64,000 bases of DNA from Rostrohypoxylon terebratum. Lineage: Eukaryota; Ascomycota; Sordariomycetes; Xylariales; Hypoxylaceae. The stretch covers positions 744,001 through 808,000 of the forward strand of contig MU385857.1 of NCBI GenBank assembly GCA_022497145.1, in the 5' to 3' direction. Numbering within the stretch: position 1 is the first letter of the stretch; each line of letters opens with the position of its first letter. Shown in pieces: positions 1 through 11,436 of the stretch. The translations under genes and the position numbers were made by a program. The notes below the pieces were generated by a model. That model did no database searches, was not told where the DNA came from, and saw nothing but the letters and a program-made list of their open reading frames with translations.

Positions 1-916
1 AACCCGGCCGTATTTGCCGAGCAGGGCTACGTCGCCGTGTTGCCGAACCCGACCGGCAGCACTGGGTACGGTCAGGCGTTTACAGATGGGATCGCTAATG
101 AATGGGGTGGACGTCCCTACAACGATCGTGAGTAGATTCTATTCCCGCAGAGCCTAGATGTTGCTAACTAGAGATACGATAGTGGTGAATGCCTTCGAGT
201 ACATCGAAGATAACATCACCTACATCGACACCACTAACGCTGTGGCCTTAGGTGCCTCGTACGGAGGCTACATGATCAGTAAGTTTCTATTCCTTCCTTT
301 CCCGATAGACCATATTAATAATGATCTCTTCACCAGACTGGATCCAAGGTCACCCCCTCGGCCGCAAATTCAAAGCCCTCGTCTGTCACGACGGCATCTT
401 CAGCACCATGAGCAACTGGTCGACCGAGGAGCTCTTCTTCCCCGTCCACGAGATGGGCGGCACCCTATGGGAGAACCGCGAGGGATACGCGCGCTGGGAC
501 CCCGCCGCTCACGTCGGCGAGTGGTCCACGCCCCAGCTCATCATACACAGCGAGCTCGACTACCGCTTGCCTATTTCAGAGGGGTTAGCCGCGTTTAATG
601 GTAAGTCTAGGAACTGAAAATTCAAGATTATGCATGAATAGGATAGCAATGCTAACGCAGGTGGATTTGTAGCACTCCAAACACGCGGCGTCCCAAGTCG
701 ACTTTTGATGTTCCCCGACGAGAACCACGTAAGTGATCTGAACCTTTCATCAAAGAGTGCAGTCAGCAATTGCTAACGATATGGTCGCTCTAGTGGGTAT
801 TGAAACCCGAGAATTCCCTCGTCTGGCACAAAGAGGTATTGGGTTGGATCAACAAGTATACTGGTCTAGACACCACGGGACTATCGAGCGATGCGGAGAA
901 TCTTAGTTTGGAATGA
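1..916 (+). CDS. dpp5: Dipeptidyl-peptidase V (S9 prolyl oligopeptidase family), 3' part
   Basis: This is the C-terminal catalytic part of a secreted serine dipeptidyl peptidase; the 5' end lies outside the window. Exons read as <1-127, 174-278, 337-600, 661-728 and 794-916, with introns ending in CAG/TAG or an AG just after a GCTAAC branch site. The alpha/beta-hydrolase nucleophile elbow GASYGG, the acid region HSELDYRLP and the catalytic His in PDENHWVLKP are all present and in the usual order. The segment NWIQGHPLGRKFKALVCHDG is typical of the fungal DPP V family, which releases X-Ala and similar dipeptides from peptides outside the cell. The reading frame is open throughout with no break. 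The acceptor of the first intron is chosen at 172-173 because the nearer TAG would bring a stop into frame. Confidence 0.9.
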
Positions 917-1184
917 CATAACTGCATATATACGGAGTTCTACGGAATCTAAGATAAATTGAGAGCAATATGAACAAGGGAAAGCTGTGTGTTTTTGTTT
1001 CAAGAAACAATAGTCTATAAATGTGACAGGGCAGCCCAGTCTACATATATCGAATGACTGGCTGAGATCATTAGCAACTTTGAGAGATATCTGAATGGTT
1101 ACAAACGATTTCCCACGCCCAGAAATTTGAGGTATTATTGTCAACCTTTTCGCCGCCATCAAGGAAAGTCAGCACGAGACTCGG
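917..1184. other. Convergent 3' spacer
   Basis: About 270 nt between the ends of the DPP V gene (+) and the coiled-coil gene (-). I see only A/T-rich 3' untranslated sequence. Confidence 0.5.
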
Positions 1185-2401
1185 TCATATAATCTCCAGT
1201 CTTGACTTGTTGCAAGATAGAGAGACGTATCCTCCCTCTTCCTCCATTTCTAACAAGCTGAACAGCTCCCTGCTACTAATCTGGCGCATTATGATCTTGA
1301 TATGATTCCAGCATAACTTGTCGAGATCGAGAAATATTACCACATCTGTCTTGCGGTTTATCTCTGGTTGCTGCAGGGGTACCGCCAAATCGGGGTATTC
1401 CTGCTGCAGCTTCATCTGCATCAACCATGCAGCCTTATGGTCTATCTTCTTTAGATACTGCCTAATGAATCTAGCCTCGCTCTTGGGGTGCTTGATCCGA
1501 TATGAGTTGCTGAAGTGGTTGTACTGCTCAAGCATCAATACCGCTTTCTGTGGTGGTTGCGGTCCTGAAGATCCGGGATCTGCTGATTGACATGAGTTTC
1601 CGCCCGTCATCCCATCCAGGGGCCAGTCTAGCGGGATCTAATTAGCGATCGTATGAAAACACCGCTGTCAAGTTTAACTTTACCATTTGACGTTATAGAA
1701 GAGATTATCTCGGGGATCTTTTCGAGAAACTGTAAAAAGTCTTCCTGTCTAGGAGTGAAGGCTTCGAGAAATCTCCGAATTTGCGCGTGGTCGGTAATGG
1801 TCTCCATCAAAGCCTCCTTTTGATCCAAGCTGATCTTAGATACAGCATCGAGCTTCTCGTACAGGGATACCACCATAGATTCTACGCGAGCCAGCGTTTC
1901 GTTGATTTTGGTAATATCTTGGGGATTTGGTAACGTCGCACGAAAATCCTTGATGACTCCATCGACGGTGGATAGTTGTCCTTGGTGGTGATCAATCTGC
2001 TTCTTAAGGGTTTTAATGTCCTTGCTGAACCTTGCGTTATCCGCGGTTAGCTTGAAATACTCGTCGCTGACCTTGGCTCGGAGGCCCTCGAGCCCGTCTT
2101 TGGTGGTTTTCGCGGTGGCTTCCGCTTCAGATATGAGTAGCTGAAAACTCTCTTTATCCCGCCGAAGCTCTTCTAGATGCTTTTCAACGGCTTCATTGCG
2201 GCTACCTTCAGCAATGTTGGCTTCTCTGAGCTTCTTAAAACCAGCCTCGATCAAGTCTAGCTGTCTTTTGGCGCCATATATCTCCTTGATTGTAAGTGCC
2301 TGAAGAAGTCTCAGGGCGTTTGTTTGGTTTTCAGGTTGTTGGAGCCTCTCCTCTAACCGAGCTGCCTTTACAAGCTTCCCTGATTCTTCTGTAGAGTGCA
2401 T
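1185..2401 (-). CDS. Coiled-coil protein of unknown function
   Basis: Two exons: 2401-1684 and 1627-1185. The 56 nt intron (1628-1683) has a GTAAAG donor, a CGCTAAT branch site and a CTAG acceptor; it joins two open frames that would otherwise look like two separate genes. The product is 386 residues. An in-frame TGA lies four codons before the ATG, which supports this start. Residues roughly 10-215 are rich in Glu, Lys and Leu with heptad spacing and should form a long coiled coil. The C-terminal part (about 240-386) is mixed polar sequence with a Pro/Gln-rich link and no motif I recognise. There is no signal peptide or membrane segment. It resembles the accessory, lineage-limited proteins common in fungal genomes. 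The splice is well supported; the function is unknown. Confidence 0.72.
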
Positions 2402-3226
2402 GACGTGATATCAAGAGATGGAAACAGCTAGAGGTGTTTATGTAATTGTATGGTAGCGAAATACGGGCAACATTGAAGTTGTGATCATTCAGGTAAGCTT
2501 TTCTTGCTACACAATGTGTTTGTTGGTGCAAATAACAGACACAATCATGATGGATTGTGGTGAAATCTTGCCAGAATGGCAAACAAGAACAAACATTGAA
2601 GTATGAGTCTGGAGTATTACCAATTACTTAATGTCATGGTGAGAAAGAGAGTTTTGTCCACGGAGCTGGTGGGAACCTACATACCCAGGGAAAGCGCTTT
2701 ACAGGATGTGAGTTGCCTTTCTTGTCTCTCTTGCCTCTTGCCCCCAATTTCATCAAGTTATTCTTGTAGGCCATGCCTTCCTGCCTCACAAAGCGCATCA
2801 TATATATCATACCTACTAGGTACTACTAGGTAGGTATACTAGAGACTACCTAGTACCTACTAAGTAGAATTCACGATGAGACAACATCAATACCATTAAG
2901 TTCAGCGTTTATTGAGAAAATCTGGCGACCTAGGTACAGAATAGCACGGAAATAAGTAATAACCTGGTCCACGATCCCTATCATCAGGCCACATGCGTTA
3001 CCGAATTAGGTGCTACCTAGCCGCAAATGCCCGGATGCAATGGATCTTTTACCCCCCTTGATCGATCACGGCTCGTCATCGAGACGTGTAAAATGAAATC
3101 ATGCTGGACGAGAACATCAAACTCTCGTCTGTTCATTCCTCAGAACGTCATAGTCACGTCAAAACATAGACCATTTAATCCGAGTAATGTAAGAGACCAA
3201 TTACCAGTAAGTAGGCCCGTCGTTGC
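2402..3226. other. Intergenic spacer with TAGGTA-type repeats
   Basis: About 825 nt without a supported gene. It lies upstream of the coiled-coil gene and downstream of eIF4A. A cluster of ACCTACTAGGTA-like words sits at 2811-2868. Short ORFs on both strands look random. Confidence 0.5.
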
Positions 3227-3425
3227 TTAGATGAGATCAGCAACATTCATAGGCATTTCCTCAATCTGGGTGCTGTAGAACTGCTCAATCTCACGCATCA
3301 TGCGGACGTCGTCGGCAGTAACGAAGTTGATGGCAACGCCCTTTCGGCCGAAACGACCACCACGACCGATACGGTGGATGTAGTTCTCCCGGTTGGCGGG
3401 GAGATCGTAGTTGATGACAAGCGAC

Positions 3426-3457
<32 letters not shown>

Positions 3458-4641
3458 ATCGGTAGCGATCAAGACACGAGAAGATCCGGAACGGAACTCC
3501 TTCATGATCAAATCGCGCTGAGCTTGGTCCATATCACCGTGCATAGCGGACACCGTAAAGTCACGGGCGGTAAGCTTGTCAGTGAGCCAGTCGACCTTTC
3601 GGCGAGTGTTGCAGAAAATGACGGCCTGGGTGATGGTAACTGTCTCGTACAAGTCAGAGAGAGTGTCAAGCTTCCACTCCTCTTTCTCGACTGCGATGTA
3701 GAATTGCTTGATACCCTCAAGAGTAAGCTCATCCTTCTTGACGAGAATGCGGACAGGGTCTCGCATGAACTTGGTGGTGACCTCAAGGACGTCCTGGGGC
3801 ATGGTAGCAGACAAAAGGACGACCTGTGTCGACTGTGGCAGAAGCTGGAAGATGTCGTAAATTTGTTCCGTAAACCCACGCTACATGGTAGTGTTAGTAT
3901 CCATGGTGGCGAATCAATTTTTTTTCCCAAGAGGCACTTACAGAAAGCATTTCATCAGCCTCGTCCAAGACGAACATCTTCATACCGTCGGTCTTCAAGA
4001 AACGTCGCTGGATCATATCATGAACACGACCGGGTGTACCGACAACAACCTGAGGACCTTCCTGGAGAGCCTTCATATCTTCACGAACACTCGTTCCACC
4101 AATGCAAGCATGGCACTCAATGCTCATGAAATCGCCGATGGCAACAACAACCTTCTGAATTTGTTGAGCCAGCTCACGGGTAGGGGCAAGGATCAGTGCC
4201 TGGCACTGCTTAACGGCAGGGTCAATCTTCTGGAGAACGGAAATGGAGAAGGTAGCAGTCTTGCCAGTTCCGGACTGGGCCTGCGCAATTACGTCGTGAC
4301 CTATTTGTCGGTAAGTATTTGGCGCATATTAAAATAGGGGGCGGAGTAGGAGTGTAGATGACATACCCTTGATGACAGGCATGATGGCGCGCTGCTGGAT
4401 AGCAGAAGGACGCTCGAAGCCATAGGCGTAGATACCTGTAGAAAAACAGAAAATGTTAGTTGTCAGTCGTCGCGAAAATTTGGGAAATTTTCGTAGAAAA
4501 CTCGGGGTTAGCGGTGTTTTGTTTCTTACCTCGCAACAACTCAGCTCGTAGGTGCATCTCATCAAAGGAGTCGACGGTCTCATCATAGTTAGATTCGATC
4601 TGGGATTGCTCGATGTCCTCGAGCCCCTTGTCGGTAGCCAT
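3227..4641 (-). CDS. TIF1: ATP-dependent RNA helicase eIF4A
   Basis: DEAD-box translation initiation factor 4A, which unwinds mRNA 5' leaders as part of eIF4F in the cytoplasm. Exons are 4641-4530, 4435-4367, 4300-3942 and 3880-3227, giving 397 residues, the normal eIF4A length. All helicase motifs are present in order: the Q motif region GFERPSAIQQRAI, motif I AQSGTGKT, Ia PTRELAQQ, Ib TPGR, motif II DEAD, motif III SAT, IV VIFCNTRRK, V RGIDVQQ and VI HRIGRGGRFGR. The protein ends in NVADLI, as eIF4A proteins do. The introns all have consensus donors and their lengths are 94, 66 and 61 nt. The gene is divergent from the F-box/JmjC gene and shares a 750 nt promoter region with it. The reverse strand of the last exon is also open for about 250 codons, but that is a shadow of strong codon bias. 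Confidence 0.97.
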
Positions 4642-5392
4642 GATTGCGAGTAATAGATCAATGCGACTTCCCGAATTCCAAGCTCAGCTTAGAATTCAAG
4701 AAGACTTGGGGCGGCGATCTTGGTGGGGTTATAGGAAAAGGGGACGCACGAACTTTGCAAGAAGCAAGTCGTCCTGCGTAGAAAATAAAAGTGTGAAAAA
4801 AAAACGGACTGAGTGCTCTCCAAAATGAGAGAGCAAAACAACCCGATGGTAGTAGTAACTGTGTGTTGTGTTGATCAATCGGTTATGATTGAAAAAAAAA
4901 AAATCGGAGGTGGGAGGAAAAGCCCAAGATCGAAGTTGACATAAAGAGGTAGGGAAAAAAATTTGAGTGGGGGCAAAACCTCGGGGAAACCCTGATTGCG
5001 GGGCCTAAACTTCGTACCTTGACTTGGAAAGTGGGCGGTGGAAAGAGTGGAAAGTTCTATTCTACTACTAGCACGTTGCATTCCTACGTAGTAGCCAAAA
5101 AAATAATAATACGCTTTGCTCATACGATCTTTTTATTTTCATTTGATTTTAAATCTTTTTAATTCGTTAACTTCAAGGTTTCTTTTTGACTCAACTCTAC
5201 AACCCACACTAACAACACCACATCATTTCAGCTATCTAGCCTACGTGAGAGTCATAGCAATGCGAATTGTGACTCATCGACGTTGAAAAACTATCCTCGT
5301 GTGGCGAAGCATTCCAGTCTCAAACACACAGGCACATACTGAGTCCTTCGAGTAAGAACTTGCCCAAAAGAGGCAGTTATTTGGTGGCAATT
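4642..5392. promoter_or_regulatory. Divergent promoter region, eIF4A (-) and F-box/JmjC (+)
   Basis: A 751 nt spacer between two start codons facing away from each other. It should hold both promoters and 5' leaders. Poly-A/T runs near 4890-4960 and 5130-5160 and CAA-rich leader sequence near 5200-5230 are visible. No specific factor site can be assigned by eye. Confidence 0.5.
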
Positions 5393-7071
5393 ATGCTTCT
5401 AGCTAAAGACATTATTCAAGGGGGCATCAGTGGAGGTTCAATAGCAAACGAAGGCGGGTTAGTTATGCCAACCACCAGGATATCGTCAAATTCTATCCCA
5501 GTTCATCCAATAGGCGTCAAGCCGCTTGGAAATGGGTATCTTGCATCTGGGCCAACTGCTCGTGGGTCCCTTGGTTCGATGCGTCAACTCCCAGACGAGA
5601 TGATTTTGCAGATCCTCGAATATCTCGATGCTTCGTCCTTAATGAATCTTGGGTCTACCTGTCGTTTCCTCTACGCCTTTTGTCAACTAGACGACTTATG
5701 GAAAGCTTTATTTCTTGAGTAAGTCATATGTTATAACCATGTGAATGAAAGTAGTCATATATGACTCCTCGATGGAAGAATCGTGTATGCACTTATCTCA
5801 TTTAATATGTGCCATCTGACTGATTCGTCTATTCAACCGTTCAGGACTAGCCTCCGACCGCCTGTGTGGAAAGGTTCATGGAAGAATACACTTCTGAAAG
5901 CCCCCCCTGGTTGGAAATCTGCAATCGACTGCAGCAATGTCTTTTCCGATGTTATCCACAGACCATTTGCCTGTGCACATGTTGTCCTCGAAACATATTC
6001 ATCAAACATTCCCGAAGCAAATCATATTAGGCGGTTTGAAGGACTTAGCTATGATGATTTTGCGGAGAATTGGAGTAGCAAACCATTTATACTGACCGAC
6101 TGCATCCGACGGTGGCCAGTATGCAGTGATTGGAACATTCAAAAGCTAAAGAGCAATTACTCGAGCATCGAGTTTCGAGCCGAGGCTGTAGATTGGCCTT
6201 TCTCTATTTATCACGAGTACATGTCGAATAACGAGGATGAAAGCCCCTTATATCTGTTCGATAAGGGTTTCGCGGAAAAGATGAATATTCGGATCGGGAA
6301 AGACGCTGGCGCCGTATATTGGCCACCCGAGTGCTTCGGACCAGATTTGTTCCAGTTGCTTGGCGAAGAAAGGCCTGCTCATCGCTGGCTTATCATCGGC
6401 CCTGAACGTAGCGGCTCGACTTTTCACAAAGATCCCAACGCGACTAGTGCTTGGAATGCCGTCTTGGAAGGTTCCAAATATTGGATTAGTAAGTTCTTAG
6501 GATTTTCTTATGAAAACTCGGTGGAAACTCTGGCGGCTGATTATGTGTGATTATAGTGTTTCCTCCGACGGCGCAGGTTCCTGGCGTCTATGTTTCACAG
6601 GATAGCAGCGAAGTCACTAGTCCGCTGAGTATAGCTGAGTGGCTACTAGAGTTCCATGCGGAAGCACGTACACTGCCAGGTTGCGTGGAAGGCGTCTGCA
6701 ATGCAGGCGAAATCCTGCACGTGCCGAGCGGCTGGTGGCATCTGGTCGTAAATCTTGAGGCGGGCATAGCCCTTACTCAGAACTTTGTGCCCAAATCACA
6801 TCTTGCGGATGTACTGTCTTTTCTCAAAGACAAGCCAGATCAGGTTACTGGCTTCAAGAGGAACATCGAGAGCCCGTATAAGCTTTTCGAAGAGCGACTG
6901 AAGGCACACTATCCAGACCTTCTTAACGAGGCTGCTGCTGAATTAGAAAGGAGGAGCCAAAACAAGAAACGAAAATGGGAGGAGGCAATTGGCAAGACGA
7001 ACGATGCCGAAAATAGTGCTGGCGGATTTAGTTTTGGGTTTGGAGGCGACGATGAGGATGAGATACCTTGA
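5393..7071 (+). CDS. F-box and JmjC domain protein (putative Fe(II)/2-oxoglutarate dioxygenase)
   Basis: Exons 5393-5718, 5845-6488 and 6557-7071 give 494 residues. An F-box (about 63-108, starting MRQLPDEMILQIL) is followed by a JmjC domain. The iron-binding triad is complete: His303 and Asp305 in FHKDPN, and His385 in PSGWWHLVVN. The Lys/Thr-type co-substrate region (GPERSGSTFHKD) is as in the JMJD6-like branch of the family. Such enzymes hydroxylate or demethylate protein substrates, and the F-box suggests a link to an SCF ubiquitin ligase. The C-terminus is basic and then acidic (KKRKWEEA ... GDDEDEIP). The start at 5393 is the first ATG of the open frame; ATG codons at 5465 and 5579 are alternatives. 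The substrate cannot be told from sequence. Confidence 0.9.
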
Positions 7072-9131
7072 GTATTCGATGCGCAAGAAATTTCCTTGGC
7101 TCTCAAGTTGAATCGGAACGTCAAAAGGTCTGTGAGAACTGCACGGTGTTATAATACCTGGAGGTAGGCTTTTTATTTTATTTTATTCTATTTCAAAGTT
7201 TTTTTTTTTTAAAAAAAAAGATAAGATTGAATCCGGGTTTTAACTATTATACCTATGATCTTACATGTGAGGTAGGTAGGTAGGTCCTAGGTCCTAGGTA
7301 GAAGTAGCCATGCTAAGTAGCGGTGGGATGAATGTAAGTAGCTTGCACGCTGAGAAAAAGAAAGCTTCTATGGCGTGCTATCTGTTTCTGCCACATGCGT
7401 ACAATATGAATCAGGTTGAGTAAGACACTCAGGATCATGGCCTCACTTTCAGCGAGGCTTACTGCATAGAGTGAAGACTTTTGGTGTACATATACTCATT
7501 TTCAGAATTGCAAGGTTCTACTACTACATAGTAGTACACACTTCTACTATTAGGTAGGTAGGTATGGATACTTATGGATATTACACCTGTACCAAGGTAG
7601 GTGCAAGGTATCAAGTATAAAGTTTCAGTTGACACGATTGACACATAGGAAGCTAGGCAATTAAACTCGGACTTATTGGAAATTATTTCGGTAGAATGTG
7701 CTCAAATCAGACACTGGGAAGGCACATTCGCCCGTATCGAGACCGTATTACATGAAGGGCTATGCAGGCGGGTTGGACAAGATCTTAAAGAGGTCCTAGT
7801 GGTATGGGGACATTTCGACAAAGCCGGGTCCCCGACCAAAATCTTGAGCCTTCAATGCTGAATTCATTGTCCTACATTGCATGCATAGCACACATTACAC
7901 GCCGAGAATGTTTTTTTTTCTCTTTCTTCTTGTACCTTACATTATACTATAGTATATATACTTGGTGGGGTGGAGTATTTATAGGTTTTTGGTAGGGGTA
8001 AAAGGTGTTGAGCTAGGTGACGAATAAGTACATATATGTATATATACGAGACGGGGTGATAGTGTGCCGGGTGATTAGATTTAGTGGTCGTTAATATTAC
8101 CTAGCTGAGCCCCCCACATTGATTGCATCAAGCCCATCCAGACCTTCTAACTTTACTGGTTCTTGACTGGTTTCCCACGTCTCTCCTGTGAAAGCCTCCC
8201 TGTTCCGCGACACGCAAGTGCAACTTCAAAGCACAGGCAACCAAGGCAGCCAAGGACAGCCAGTCTGCATTCTGCAGTCTGCCACCTGCCATCTGCCATC
8301 TGCTAGTGTCTGCCGTTCCTGCCAGTCCCTTGTTCTCGAGTTCCGAGCTGCGATTCTCGGGGGTCGAGGTCTTGAAGACTTGGGTCTTGGGTCTTGGGAG
8401 CTGAAGTCCCAACAAGGCTCCAGGGCTTTTCTTTAGTTTCTGATCCATACCCCCTAGTTGAACGCTGCCAGACAGCTAAGATTCCCAAAAATACCACATT
8501 ACTACTACCATTACTACATGCAACTCTCAGTACTACGATACTACCATTTACCATTTACCAATTTACCAATACCATCAATCCATACCACACGCACTACACG
8601 CACCACACGCACACGCTATTACAACAATACTCGTCAGACACACATTTGTTCGACTTGCATTGTCAGGTCCATTTTCTCCTTCTTTTCTTCTTCAATAACA
8701 CGGGTCTCGTCTCACGGCATCTGCACATCTGCACATCTGCATAATGCGAATAGTCGCTTATTCTCTGTGGCACCCATCCTTCAGTTAACCTTTCGTCTCT
8801 TCTCTACCTTCTGCGTTCCTGCGCCTATCTTTGGGGTTTTTCCCCCCCTTCTGGTCCTTGGTTCTCACCTACCCATCTCCTATCTAGGCTATAGGGACTA
8901 TGTAGGTACATCTTTCCAGTTCCTGCCCTCTAATATGATAGCTTAGCTTGCTTATGCTTGGCATCCCTCGGCCTCGCCTACTTCCTTTATGTCCATATGC
9001 ATGTGTCTATTACGTGCTAAACGATCTTGATATATTCCATCACTGTCCCTTCTCGTCATGCTTATTTTCCCTTACTTCAACTGCGTCTGAAGCTCTGCTG
9101 ACGTCCAACTTTCTAATCAAGTCGTATAATC
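7072..9131. other. Intergenic region and probable long 5' leader of the CCCH/Smr gene
   Basis: About 2.06 kb with no supported gene. It contains a CCTAGG repeat cluster (7270-7300), TAGGTA words near 7550, and from about 8150 on a C/T-rich stretch with many short direct repeats (CTGCCATCTGCCATCTGC, TTACCATTTACCA). The latter resembles a fungal promoter and transcribed leader. The ORFs here (for example 8458-8946) have low-complexity translations and are rejected. Confidence 0.5.
7270..7300. repeat. TAGGTAGG / TCCTAGG repeat cluster
   Basis: Three GGTA units followed by two copies of GTCCTAG. It is one of about a dozen similar clusters in the window, all intergenic. Confidence 0.8.
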
Positions 9132-11436
9132 ATGGTTTCAGACGAAACGTTCGAAATCTGTCTCCCTGTCCTGCAGGACCCGGACCTCGATGACGACGAC
9201 AAGACGGATAAACTCGAGGACCTACTAAAGAAAGAGACAACCTTGAGCGGGTCGAGCTTAGAGAATGCGGTACTCGACGTTCTATGGCGATTCCGTGAAG
9301 GAGGAGGTAGTGCGACCTCACCTCCCCCAATACGACAAACCATTCTTCGTCGACCCTCTCCAGCCTCGTGGCGGGGTTCATCGACCCCTTTGTCAGGCTC
9401 TCCTCGTCTGGGAGTAAGCCCTTTAGCCCCTCCAGGCTTTGTTCCGACCAACTTAAGCCGTACAAAATCCTCTACAGTCTCTCCCTTTTCGTCTCCGCGT
9501 CCGTCTCCCCGGCTCGCGTTTGCCGCTCCAGTAATACCACACAGTCCAAATTTGAATGCATACGAGTTTGCCAACGACCCAACTCCATCTCAAGAGATCT
9601 TCGGTGATCTACAGACCGAAAACGTTGATTGGTTAGTGAGTGATGATGCACTTAGCATTACCTCTTCCGTGGGTACATCTAGCGGCCTTAACGCCGCTGC
9701 TCCTGAATATGTATCTGCTCAGCAGACAGACATGACCCCCTATGACATGCTTCGTTCGATCCTCGGCCAATCTAAAACCGACGAAGAGATCGAGTTGGCT
9801 CTCTCTATGCATGGATATGACCTTAGTGCTACTATCGCGTCTATAATGGAGACTCAGAGTCAAGAGTCAACCAATGCTTCTGGACTTACGCCCGAATCTA
9901 AGAGTGTCCTCATCGGAAAGTCCATGACACCAGAGGGAAGGCCTACAACGCCATCAACACAACAAAAAGCTGGCATAATATGCAAGTTTTATTTGTCTAC
10001 TGGGCAATGTCTTCGTGCGGATTGCCGGTTCAGTCATGATCTTAGCAATCATATCTGCAAGTGAGTTTAGGATCCTATAATCATTCTCTTCTGCAGGTGC
10101 TGACTTCTTAGATATTGGGTTATGGGCAACTGCTTGGCTGGAGATACATGCATTTTCTCTCATGATCCAGCTCATCTCGTGAATCGCCTGAACGTGGACG
10201 GAACCAATACACCACCACAGAAAAGCCAAAACCTGCAGGTTCAGGATTTCAGCTCGTTTCCATCACTTCGACCGAGCACACCAGAATTGAATCCTTATGC
10301 TGCAAGTTTCAATTATCCGGCTGCTGGGGTGACCCCTCCCCCTGGACTAAAGCCGCACAGTTACGCAGGTAGCGATGGATCTCGTTCGCGTTCACGGCCT
10401 GGAAGTCGACACCAGCCGAAAGAAGGCATGAGCGCACCGTCTATAGATGACAACGATGCATTCCCGTCTCTCGGATCTGCCTCTGCAAAACCAAATAAAA
10501 AACACCATGGCAAGCGTGGCGGGCATGGTCATGGACACAAGGAAAACTTCACACCAAGTTCCTTAGCTGACATTGTGAAAATGTTACCGTCTCCCAGTCC
10601 CGGGCCTGGACCTAGCCGGCAAGAAGCAAAGAAGATTGGCCGGAACGGGAGTGCCACGAACGTAAAGAATGGAGAGAATAGCGCCGCTGCCCAAGCTATC
10701 CCTATGCCCAAACATATTCCGTGGTTAGAAACAGGAGATAGAGCCAACAAGGCCTATCTTAAGGCTCGTCAGGAGGCCATCAAGCACGGTGGCCTCCGAA
10801 ACAAGTTCTTACAAAGGTTTGCCAAATTACTAGAATTTACCCGAAAGTATGTATATTAATGATGTCTTTAGTGCTGCCCAAGCATGGAACCGAAACGACG
10901 CACGGGCGGCAAAGGCTCTCAGTCTTCGTGGTCAAAGTGAGAATGACCTAATGCGAAAAGCCCACCGCGAGGCTGCGCGGGAATTATATGAGGAGCGTAA
11001 CAAGAACAACACATCCAACTCAGAGATTTTTGTGGACCTACACGGCCTCCATCCAGACGAAGCTGTCGAATACTTGGAGAGAGTTCTCTTAGAGAACAGC
11101 AAGGAAAGCAAGCCTGTATATGCTATCACCGGAACTGGCCACCACAGTAAGAATGGGAAGGACAAGGTGGGTAAGGCGATTAGAAATTTCCTGAACGAAT
11201 GGAGATACGCGTATCGTGAGTTCTCAGTTCCTGGAGATCGCAATAACATGGGAGGCATTCTTGGGATCGATGCTCGAAGTTGGGATAAGTCCCTCGCTAG
11301 AGATGGATCAAAGGAGAAGGAGGAGTCTAAGGACGACGTCGATATCCTAAGCCAGGGCGTTGAGATTGGCGACGGAAAAGTTAGACTTCTCGTCCGAGAT
11401 CCTCCCAAGGGACCAAGTGGTAGCAGAGGCCGGTGA
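9132..11436 (+). CDS. CCCH zinc-finger and Smr domain protein
   Basis: Exons 9132-10060, 10112-10816 and 10872-11436 give 732 residues. After an N-terminal helical region, a ubiquitin-binding-like helical segment (about 200-245, MLRSILGQSKTDEEIELAL) is followed by two CCCH fingers (about 283-303, ICKFYLSTGQCLRADCRFSH, and about 307-327, KYWVMGNCLAGDTCIFSH), a disordered Ser/Pro/His-rich linker, a DUF1771 helix (AWNRNDARAAKAL...) and an Smr domain (from about 594) with the family motif VDLHGLHPDEA and the GTGHHS loop. Smr domains of this type are RNA endonucleases, as in yeast Cue2, which cuts mRNA on collided ribosomes. The CCCH fingers would bind RNA. The last intron uses a GTTTGC donor, chosen because it restores the conserved LRNKFLQSAAQAWNRND junction. 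A role in no-go decay or mRNA turnover is an inference. Confidence 0.9.

Noticed and set aside
3374..4129. 251-codon ORF on the + strand across eIF4A
   Set aside because: It lies opposite a highly conserved eIF4A exon with biased codons; its translation has no family features and it crosses the intron of the real gene.
8458..8946. 162-codon ORF in the spacer before the CCCH/Smr gene
   Set aside because: Low-complexity Thr/Tyr/Phe/Pro translation of C/T-rich leader DNA.
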